From assembly GCA_013694635.1 (NCBI GenBank), contig JACDCA010000395.1, positions 1 to 5,384 of the forward strand: DNA of 5,384 nucleotides. Reading direction: 5' to 3'. Position 1 is the stretch's first letter, and each line of letters begins with the position of its first letter. Shown here piece after piece: positions 1 to 4,521 of this stretch. The notes under the pieces were generated by a model, which was not told where the DNA came from, made no database searches, and worked only from the letters and a program-made list of their open reading frames with translations. This stretch comes from Acidobacteriota bacterium. GTDB lineage: Bacteria > Acidobacteriota > Vicinamibacteria > Vicinamibacterales > 2-12-FULL-66-21. Made by a program: the position numbers and the translations under genes.

Positions 1-773
1 GGGCATTTCTCCAGGAAGTGCCCCTGTCGGAGTTCCTCTTCGGCACTGAATGGACGCCGCTGTTCTATGACAAGCACTTTGGCGTGCTTCCGCTCGTCTC
101 GGGCACGCTGCTCGCCTCCGCCATCGCCATGCTGGTGGCGCTCCCTTCGGGTCTTCTGATCGCCATCTATCTGAGCGAGTACGCCCCGGGACAGATTCGG
201 CGGATCGTCCGGCCGGTTCTCGAAGTGCTGGCGGGAGTGCCGACTGTAGTTTACGGATACTTCGCGCTGCAATTCGTGACGCCGCTGCTGCAGACGTTCG
301 TGCCGGGGCTCGCTGGATTCAACGCGCTCAGTCCGGGCATCGTCATGGGCATCATGATCCTGCCGTTGGTTTCTTCGCTTTCGGAGGATGCCTTGCGCAG
401 CGTGCCAAACGGCCTGCGCGAAGGCGCGTACGCGCTGGGCGCGACCCGCATGCAGACCTCACTTCGCGTGGTCGTTCCGGCCGCGTTTTCGGGCATATCG
501 GCCGCTGTCGTCCTGGCGGCATCGCGGGCCATCGGTGAAACGATGATCGTGGCGATCGCGGCAGGGCAACAGCCGCGGCTCACGCTGGACCCGCGTGTGC
601 CTGTGGAGACGATGACGGCCTATATCGTCCAGGTCAGTCTGGGAGACACGCCGGCTGGCACGCTCGAGTACCGAACGATCTTTGCGGTGGGGATGCTGCT
701 GTTCGTAAGCACGTTCATCCTCAATCTGATCTCGAACTGGCTCCGCGAGCGCTTCCGGGAGGAATACGCATGA
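1..773 (+). CDS. pstC: Phosphate ABC transporter permease PstC (5' end outside window)
   Basis: Inner-membrane permease that pairs with PstA to form the phosphate channel of the Pst ABC transporter; PstS binds phosphate outside and PstB supplies ATP hydrolysis. The frame is open to the left edge (reading AFLQEV before the GTG at 18), so 18 is not a true start and about 256 codons of a roughly 300-codon gene are visible. Seen: a PstC-like entry segment (EFLFGTEWTPLF), several hydrophobic spans (about residues 25-52, 104-124, 160-182 and 221-241 counted from the GTG), and the ABC-permease EAA loop (EGAYALGATRMQTSLRVVVP, residues 136-155) followed by the SRAIGETM motif typical of PstC/PstA. The loop is the expected docking site for PstB. 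The TGA stop overlaps the pstA ATG by 4 bp, so the two are translationally coupled. Family assignment is firm; PstC rather than PstA is supported by the gene order and by the following gene's motifs. Confidence 0.95.
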   Translation, partial: AFLQEVPLSEFLFGTEWTPLFYDKHFGVLPLVSGTLLASAIAMLVALPSGLLIAIYLSEYAPGQIRRIVRPVLEVLAGVPTVVYGYFALQFVTPLLQTFVPGLAGFNALSPGIVMGIMILPLVSSLSEDALRSVPNGLREGAYALGATRMQTSLRVVVPAAFSGISAAVVLAASRAIGETMIVAIAAGQQPRLTLDPRVPVETMTAYIVQVSLGDTPAGTLEYRTIFAVGMLLFVSTFILNLISNWLRERFREEYA

Positions 774-1642
774 CGGCCGGTCAGACTGAGGTCAGGACGG
801 GATTTGCCCGGTTGATGGCCGACCGGCTGCTGGCGTTCTTCGGACTGCTGGTGACGCTGCTCGCGTTGATCGCGCTCGGGGCGCTCATTTATGACGTCCT
901 GCGCGACGGCGTCGGGCGATTGTCGTGGCAGTTCCTCAGCAGCTATCCGTCCCGGAGGGCGGAGGAGGCCGGGATCCTGGCCGCGCTGGCCGGCAGTATG
1001 TTCGTCATCGGCGTCACGGCGATCATCGCCATCCCGCTTGGCGTCGCCGCGGCGATCTATCTCGAAGAATACGGGGCACGGGGGCGAGTCTCACGCCTGA
1101 TCGAAATCAACATCTCCAATCTTGCGGGAGTGCCATCGATCATCTACGGTCTGCTCGGCCTGGGATTGTTCGTCCGCATCATGGGGATGGGGCGCAGCGT
1201 CCTTGCCGGATCCTGCACGCTGGCATTACTGGCGCTGCCAGTGATCATCCTGGCGACGCGCGAAGCGTTGCGCGCGGTTCCCGGCACGCTGCGCGAGGCG
1301 TCGTATGCCCTCGGCGCGACGAAGTGGCAGACAGTCTGGCACCAGGTCCTGCCCGCCGCATTGCCAGGCGTGCTCACCGGCCTGATTCTGGCGCTGTCGA
1401 GATCGATCGGTGAGACCGCCCCCTTGATCACGATCGGCGCGCTCACCTACGTGCCGTTTGCGCCGAAAGACATCTGGTCGCCGTTCACCGTCCTCCCGAT
1501 CCAGATCTTCAACTGGGTGTCACGTCCGCAGGCAGCGTTTGCGGAGAACGCCGCAGCGGGCATCGTCGTCCTGCTGGCGCTGCTGCTGGCGATGAATGCG
1601 GTGGCGATTGTCTTGAGAGACAAGTTTCAGCGGGCGCGGTAA
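770..1642 (+). CDS. pstA: Phosphate ABC transporter permease PstA
   Basis: Second inner-membrane permease of the Pst phosphate importer, 290 aa, the usual length. Hydrophobic spans lie near residues 18-42, 75-97, 116-138, 147-165, 200-225 and 262-284. The EAA loop is REASYALGATKWQTVWHQVLP (175-195), followed by the PstA signature SRSIGETAPLITIGA (210-224). The ATG start is fixed by the 4-bp overlap with pstC and by a strong Shine-Dalgarno GGGAGG (757-762) seven bases upstream. In most bacteria pstB and often phoU follow; here the gene ends 21 bp before the convergent arsC stop, so the ATPase must be encoded elsewhere. Pst permeases are a known entry route for arsenate, which gives functional meaning to the arsenic genes next door (inference). 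No convincing hairpin terminator is visible after the stop; only GTGCGAC-type repeats lie there. Confidence 0.95.
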   Translation: MTAGQTEVRTGFARLMADRLLAFFGLLVTLLALIALGALIYDVLRDGVGRLSWQFLSSYPSRRAEEAGILAALAGSMFVIGVTAIIAIPLGVAAAIYLEEYGARGRVSRLIEINISNLAGVPSIIYGLLGLGLFVRIMGMGRSVLAGSCTLALLALPVIILATREALRAVPGTLREASYALGATKWQTVWHQVLPAALPGVLTGLILALSRSIGETAPLITIGALTYVPFAPKDIWSPFTVLPIQIFNWVSRPQAAFAENAAAGIVVLLALLLAMNAVAIVLRDKFQRAR

Positions 1643-1645
1643 CCA

Positions 1646-1680
1646 CGTGCGACGTGCGACGCGCTACGTGCTATGTGCGA
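1646..1680. repeat. Five tandem 7-bp repeats (CGTGCGA type) at the pstA/arsC junction
   Basis: Five contiguous heptamers: CGTGCGA, CGTGCGA, CGCGCTA, CGTGCTA, TGTGCGA. They lie between the convergent pstA and arsC genes and run into the arsC 3' end, so the last ArsC residues (LAHST) and its TAG stop are written in repeat sequence. A related repeat in inverted orientation lies downstream of arsR. Function unknown; it could be an expanded microsatellite-like intergenic element. Confidence 0.75.
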
Positions 1681-2092
1681 GCTTCGACTGTAGGTCTTCG
1701 ACGCGCCGCCGGATCTCATCTCTAATCTCGCGCACGCGTTCGATCGGCTGACCCTTCGGGTCCTCGAGCGGCCAGTCCTCGACCTTCAGCCCGGGCACAT
1801 AGGGGCACTTGTCACCGCATCCCATGGTGACAAGCAGATCCGCGTCTCGAGCGAGCTCCAGCGTCAGCTTCTGCGGCTGTGCGGACGACAGGTCGATCCC
1901 GACTTCGCGCATGACTTGCAGCACTTCCGGGTGAATCCGATCGGCCGGTGACGTCCCTGCGGAAATCGCGCGCACGCCGTTTTCAGATTCGGCGTACGGC
2001 GTCTCGCGTGGACCTAAATGATTGAACCAGGCGGCCGCCATCGGCGACCGCCCGGCATTATGCACACACGCGAAGATGATTGTCTTGATCAC
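1664..2092 (-). CDS. arsC: Arsenate reductase, low-molecular-weight phosphatase family (ArsC)
   Basis: Cytoplasmic enzyme expected to reduce arsenate to arsenite with a thiol donor (thioredoxin or a low-molecular-weight thiol). The GTG at 2092 is chosen as start because it overlaps the arsM TGA as GTGA and puts the usual short N-terminal strand (MIKTIIFACVHNAG) first; an ATG at 2113 would add seven unlikely residues and overlap arsM by 25 bp. With this start the protein is 142 aa. The catalytic P-loop CVHNAGRS spans residues 9-16 (nucleophile C9, R15); two further cysteines C92 and C96 lie in MGCGDKCP; the DP-loop aspartate is D111 in WPLEDP. The C92-x3-C96 spacing is tighter than the C-x6-C of the thioredoxin-linked pI258 type, so the reductant is uncertain. 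A protein tyrosine phosphatase role is less likely given the extra cysteines and the neighbours. It is co-transcribed with arsM. Confidence 0.9.
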   Translation of the reverse strand: MIKTIIFACVHNAGRSPMAAAWFNHLGPRETPYAESENGVRAISAGTSPADRIHPEVLQVMREVGIDLSSAQPQKLTLELARDADLLVTMGCGDKCPYVPGLKVEDWPLEDPKGQPIERVREIRDEIRRRVEDLQSKLAHST

Positions 2093-2931
2093 TGACAGCA
2101 GCTGGGGCCGCAACAGGCCTGCGGTTTCTCCGCGCGGATGAACGCGCTGGCAATTTTTCCCTCGACGTCCGCCGCCGTCGCTGCGACATCCAGCCCCGCG
2201 TCGACCAGAAACTGCCGCGCGTCGTCAACGGTATAGACCCGCCAGGGCTCGACGTCCACCGATCCGAACCCGGCTTCGCCAAGCAGCCTCCGGTACTCGT
2301 CTTCGTGAAGCGCCCCGGCCACGCATCCGACCCACAGCTCCATGCTGCGTCGGACCGCTTCGGGCACCTCGCCGCGGACGACTACGTCCGAGACGGCAAA
2401 CCGCCCGCCCGGTTTCAGGACCCGGAACGCTTCGCGCAGCACGCGTCCTTTGTCGGCCGACAGGTTGATGACGCAGTTCGAGATGATCACGTCGACGCTG
2501 GCGTCGGGCAGAGGGATGTGCTCGATCTCTCCCTTGAGGAACTCGACGTTGGTCGCACCCGCCTTGCGCTGGTTCTCACGCGCCAGCGCCAGCATGTCGT
2601 CGGTCATGTCGAGGCCGTAGACCTTTCCGGTTGGCCCGACACGGCGGGCCGACAGCAGCACGTCGATCCCGCCGCCGGACCCGAGATCGAGCACGGTCTG
2701 ACCGGGCTGCAACTCGATCAGCGCTGTCGGATTGCCGCATCCGAGCGAGGCGGCGACAGCGGCGTCAGGGAGTCCCGTCGTCTCGTCGGCGCCGTAGAGG
2801 TTCGAGGTTATCGGGTCCGTGCAACCGCAGGAGGTCCCGCAGCACCCACCCTTTTCGCCACCCTGCTGCGCCCGCCGCGCGGCTTCGCCGTACTTCTGCT
2901 GGATCGATTCTTTCAGTCCCGTATCAGTCAT
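2089..2931 (-). CDS. arsM: Arsenite S-adenosylmethionine methyltransferase (ArsM)
   Basis: Transfers methyl groups from SAM to arsenite, giving mono-, di- and possibly volatile trimethylated arsenicals in the cytoplasm; 280 aa, the usual bacterial size. The SAM-binding motif I is VLDLGSGGGID (80-90), with the following acidic turn at GLDMT (106-110). The three cysteines conserved in ArsM enzymes correspond to C65 (SLGCGNP), C153 (SNCVINL) and C203 (WVGCVAGAL). Extra cysteine clusters sit near the N terminus (C30, C31, C35, C37) and at the very C terminus (C273, C274, C278, C279) and may capture As(III). The ATG at 2931 has a GGAGG six bases upstream and a near-consensus promoter behind it. 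First gene of arsM-arsC, divergent from arsR, so almost certainly ArsR-controlled. The stop overlaps the arsC start by 4 bp. Confidence 0.95.
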   Translation of the reverse strand: MTDTGLKESIQQKYGEAARRAQQGGEKGGCCGTSCGCTDPITSNLYGADETTGLPDAAVAASLGCGNPTALIELQPGQTVLDLGSGGGIDVLLSARRVGPTGKVYGLDMTDDMLALARENQRKAGATNVEFLKGEIEHIPLPDASVDVIISNCVINLSADKGRVLREAFRVLKPGGRFAVSDVVVRGEVPEAVRRSMELWVGCVAGALHEDEYRRLLGEAGFGSVDVEPWRVYTVDDARQFLVDAGLDVAATAADVEGKIASAFIRAEKPQACCGPSCCQ

Positions 2932-2937
2932 TACGCG

Positions 2938-2942
2938 CCTCC
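2938..2942 (-). promoter_or_regulatory. Shine-Dalgarno of arsM
   Basis: GGAGG on the minus strand, six bases before the arsM ATG (2931). It fixes the start and contrasts with arsR, which has no comparable site. Confidence 0.85.
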
Positions 2943-2960
2943 AATATATACGTCAACGCG

Positions 2961-2989
2961 AATATAGACCGCCGTGATATATTTGTCAA
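2961..2989 (-). promoter_or_regulatory. Predicted sigma-70 promoter of arsM-arsC
   Basis: On the minus strand, -35 TTGACA (2989-2984, perfect), a 17-bp spacer, and -10 TATATT (2966-2961, five of six). Initiation would fall near 2954, leaving a leader of about 20 nt containing the GGAGG. The two hexamers come from the two separate operator copies, so repression would be tight. Confidence 0.8.
2975..2983 (+). promoter_or_regulatory. Predicted extended -10 promoter of arsR
   Basis: TGA-TATATT on the plus strand fits an extended -10 (TGn plus five of six hexamer bases). No good -35 is seen 16-18 bp upstream. Transcription would begin near 2990, giving a leader of about 13 nt with no Shine-Dalgarno, so arsR is probably translated weakly. 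It overlaps operator copy 2, which would give autoregulation. Confidence 0.5.
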
Positions 2990-3002
2990 CGCGAATATAT
3001 TT

Positions 3003-3383
3003 ATGACAGATAAGCGGCTCGTTTCACTCGAACAGACCTTCAAGGCGCTGTCCGACCAGACCCGCCTGCGGATCATCGGTGTTCTGCGGACCGGGGAAAT
3101 CTGCGTCTGCGACATCTACGAAAGCCTCGCCCTTCCGCAGCCGGCCGTATCACGGCACCTCGCCTACCTGCGCAAGAGCGGGCTGGTAGAGACTCGAAAG
3201 GACGGCCTCTGGGTGCACTACAGGCTCGCACGACTCCCCGACCCGATCCTGCAGGCCTTGCTCGACGCGGTCACGCATGCCATCGGCCACGCCGAATCCG
3301 GTAATCGCGACCGCAAGCGGCTGGCGGCCCGAATCGAGATCACGCCGGTCGAGCCAACGCCGCCTGCCCGGTGCTGCTGTTAG
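3003..3383 (+). CDS. arsR: Arsenic-responsive transcriptional repressor, ArsR/SmtB family
   Basis: Dimeric winged-helix repressor that leaves its operator when it binds As(III) or Sb(III). The frame is open far upstream (antisense to arsM), but the true start is the ATG at 3003, giving 126 aa with the normal ArsR N terminus (SLEQTFKALSDQTRLRIIGVL). The metalloid site is C34-V-C36 in GEICVCDIYESL, as in the classical ArsR CVC motif. The recognition helix region is QPAVSRHLAYLRKSGLV (46-62), followed by the wing ETRKDGLWVHYRL (63-75). The C terminus ends in RCCC (C124-C126), which could contribute a third thiol ligand or a separate metal site. No Shine-Dalgarno is seen; only AT-rich operator sequence precedes the ATG. 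Divergent from arsM-arsC with shared operators, so it is expected to repress both itself and that operon. Family and specificity are well supported; the role of the cysteine tail is conjecture. Confidence 0.93.
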   Translation: MTDKRLVSLEQTFKALSDQTRLRIIGVLRTGEICVCDIYESLALPQPAVSRHLAYLRKSGLVETRKDGLWVHYRLARLPDPILQALLDAVTHAIGHAESGNRDRKRLAARIEITPVEPTPPARCCC

Positions 3384-3387
3384 CACC

Positions 3388-3414
3388 CGTCGCACGTGAG
3401 CACGTCGCACGTGA
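3388..3414. repeat. 12-bp direct repeat downstream of arsR, inverted relative to the pstA/arsC repeat
   Basis: CGTCGCACGTGA occurs at 3388-3399 and 3403-3414. The 14-mer at 3400-3413 (GCACGTCGCACGTG) is the exact reverse complement of 1644-1657, so related sequence borders the arsenic module on both sides in opposite orientation. Function unknown. Confidence 0.65.
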
Positions 3415-3477
3415 AGTAACGCACATTTAACCCGCATGTCACGGTCGCGAAACCCAGGCACCGTAGGCTGGAACTCG

Positions 3478-4170
3478 ATGAGTCGGGTGCCCCGCGTCCT
3501 CGTGGTTGAAGATGAGCAGGATATCGCTGCGCTGATCAAGCACGCGCTCGAACGCTCCGGCGACGCGACCGTGGATGTCGTGGGCAGCGGAGATACCGCG
3601 CTTCGAGCGGTCAGGGAACGAGCACCCGATCTCGTCATTCTCGATGTCAATCTCCCGGTGATGAGCGGGACCGAGGTCTGCCGCGTCATGCGCGCGCGTC
3701 CGGATACCGCCCACGTGCCGATCATCATGTTGACCGCGCGCACGAGTGAGGCCGACCGGGTCGCGGGCCTCGATCTCGGTGCGGACGATTACGTCACCAA
3801 GCCGTTCAGTCTCCGGGAGCTCGCGGCGCGCGTACGTGCCGTGCTGCGCCGGAAGCGTGCCGGCGCCGAATCTCCGGCGGCAATTTACGAAGGCGCACAC
3901 CTGCGAGCAGATTTCGATGCGGTGGCGATCGCCGTCGACGGCCGGCCTGTCCGGCTGACGCGGCGCGAGTTCGAGCTGTTGAAATTCCTGGTGGAAAACC
4001 GGAACCGTGTGTTGTCGCGCGATCGGCTGCTGGAACGCGTGTGGGGCTACGAACGTTTCGTCGAGACCCGGTCGGTGGACGTGCACGTCGGCCGGTTGCG
4101 AGCGAAACTTGCCGGCGCCGGCCCGCAGATCGAGACCGTCGTCGGCCTCGGCTACCGGTTCGTCGACTGA
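3478..4170 (+). CDS. OmpR/PhoB-family two-component response regulator
   Basis: DNA-binding regulator activated by phosphorylation. The start at 3478 (MSRVPRVLVVEDEQD) gives 230 aa, typical of PhoB; an in-frame ATG at 3436 would add 14 residues with no family resemblance. Receiver domain at about 5-122: acidic pair E11/D12, phosphoacceptor D56 (LVILDVNLP), switch T86 (MLTAR) and K108 (VTKPFS). The C-terminal winged helix is at about 145-229 (VRLTRREFELLKFLVENRNRVLSRDRLLERVWG, then TRSVDVHVGRLRAKL and GLGYRFVD). PhoB-like features and the nearby pst genes make phosphate control plausible, but no phoR kinase is adjacent and phoB is not claimed. No strong Shine-Dalgarno; a GGAA lies upstream of 3478. 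A candidate target with tandem 11-bp repeats lies at 4460-4481. Confidence 0.92.
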   Translation: MSRVPRVLVVEDEQDIAALIKHALERSGDATVDVVGSGDTALRAVRERAPDLVILDVNLPVMSGTEVCRVMRARPDTAHVPIIMLTARTSEADRVAGLDLGADDYVTKPFSLRELAARVRAVLRRKRAGAESPAAIYEGAHLRADFDAVAIAVDGRPVRLTRREFELLKFLVENRNRVLSRDRLLERVWGYERFVETRSVDVHVGRLRAKLAGAGPQIETVVGLGYRFVD

Positions 4171-4398
4171 ACGGCCGCCGACACGGCGCGCGGTCAGTTG
4201 CCACCCTTGCGCTTCGAGCTTGGCGACCTCGCGCTCGATTGCACCCAGGGCCCGCTCGACCCGGTGCCAGTCGAAGTAGCGCGTCTCCCGCACCACATCG
4301 CGGTCCTGCTCCACGCGAACCTCCCAGCCACTGGAAAGCAGCGCATTGACCATGAACGTCCGCGTATGGCCGTCGCGAGTCAATTCTTTGGAAAACAT
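4171..4398 (-). CDS. Small uncharacterised protein, 3' end undefined
   Basis: I do not recognise a named family. Starting from the ATG at 4398 (AGGATC about eight bases upstream), the product begins MFSKELTRDGHTRTFMVNAL, continues with GWEVRVEQD and a charged WHRVERALGAIEREVAKLEAQGW helix, and looks like a real small cytoplasmic protein of about 65-75 aa: balanced charge, mixed alpha/beta pattern, no signal peptide or membrane span. The frame has no stop where expected. It reads through the complement of the response-regulator TGA (as serine 77) and stays open antisense to 3439, which would give 319 aa; the antisense part is arginine-rich and shadow-like. The interval listed covers only the part not antisense to that gene. 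A lost stop, a one-base indel (a TGA lies in the next frame just after the W-Q codons) or a genuine overlap are all possible. Confidence 0.5.
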
Positions 4399-4459
4399 CG
4401 TGGTAGATCCTGTTCGTCTAGAGAAGAGCTACAGTTCTACCGCAGGTCGCTTCAAATCG

Positions 4460-4481
4460 TGCGTAAACAGTGTGTAAACAT
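4460..4481 (+). promoter_or_regulatory. Candidate response-regulator box upstream of glgC (tandem 11-bp direct repeat)
   Basis: TGCGTAAACAG (4460-4470) and TGTGTAAACAT (4471-4481) are adjacent and match at 9 of 11 positions. Tandem 11-bp direct repeats are the established site geometry for OmpR/PhoB-type dimers. A weak -10-like CATAAG lies at 4494-4499, 12 bp beyond, without a recognisable -35, as in promoters where the regulator replaces the -35 contact. The site is in the divergent gap between the small minus-strand gene and glgC. Binding by the 3478-4170 regulator is only inferred. Confidence 0.4.
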
Positions 4482-4521
4482 CCGGCTCTATGGCATAAGA
4501 CCTAACGCGTAGAATCAATCA

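Larger units (their letters stand above)
2945..2999. promoter_or_regulatory. Paired 22-bp operator-like repeats in the arsR/arsM control region
   Basis: Two direct copies, 2945-2966 and 2978-2999, match at 20 of 22 positions, share an identical 15-mer (GTCAACGCGAATATA), and repeat every 33 bp, close to three helical turns. Each copy is itself an imperfect palindrome: the first has arms TATAT-n-CG and CG-n-ATATA around six bases; the second has TATATT-n-G and C-n-AATATA. AT-rich dyads of this kind are usual for ArsR/SmtB-family dimers. Copy 1 covers the arsM -10; copy 2 covers the arsM -35 and the arsR -10, ending 3 bp before the arsR ATG. A dimer on each would block both promoters. The binding protein is inferred to be the adjacent ArsR. 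Confidence 0.75.

Noticed and set aside
1646..1680. Heptamer array considered as a CRISPR or a rho-independent terminator
   Set aside because: Units are 7 bp with no spacers, and there is no stable stem followed by a T tract.
2093..2113. ATG at 2113 as the arsC start
   Set aside because: It adds seven non-family residues and a 25-bp overlap; the GTG at 2092 gives the common 4-bp GTGA coupling and the usual N terminus.
2305..2967. 220-codon plus-strand open frame opposite arsM
   Set aside because: Antisense to a clearly conserved ArsM with a strong Shine-Dalgarno and promoter; its translation shows no family motif and reflects high-GC codon bias.
2631..3002. Upstream extension of the arsR frame giving a 250-aa protein
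   Set aside because: The extra part is antisense to arsM and crosses the arsR/arsM promoter-operator region; the ArsR family begins at the ATG at 3003.
1644..3413. The arsenic module as an insertion-sequence-borne transposon
   Set aside because: No transposase, integrase or target-site duplication is visible; the inverted 14-mers are low-complexity and may be generic intergenic repeats.
3436..3477. ATG at 3436 as the response-regulator start
   Set aside because: The 14 added residues match nothing in the receiver fold, no Shine-Dalgarno precedes it, and the start at 3478 gives the standard length.
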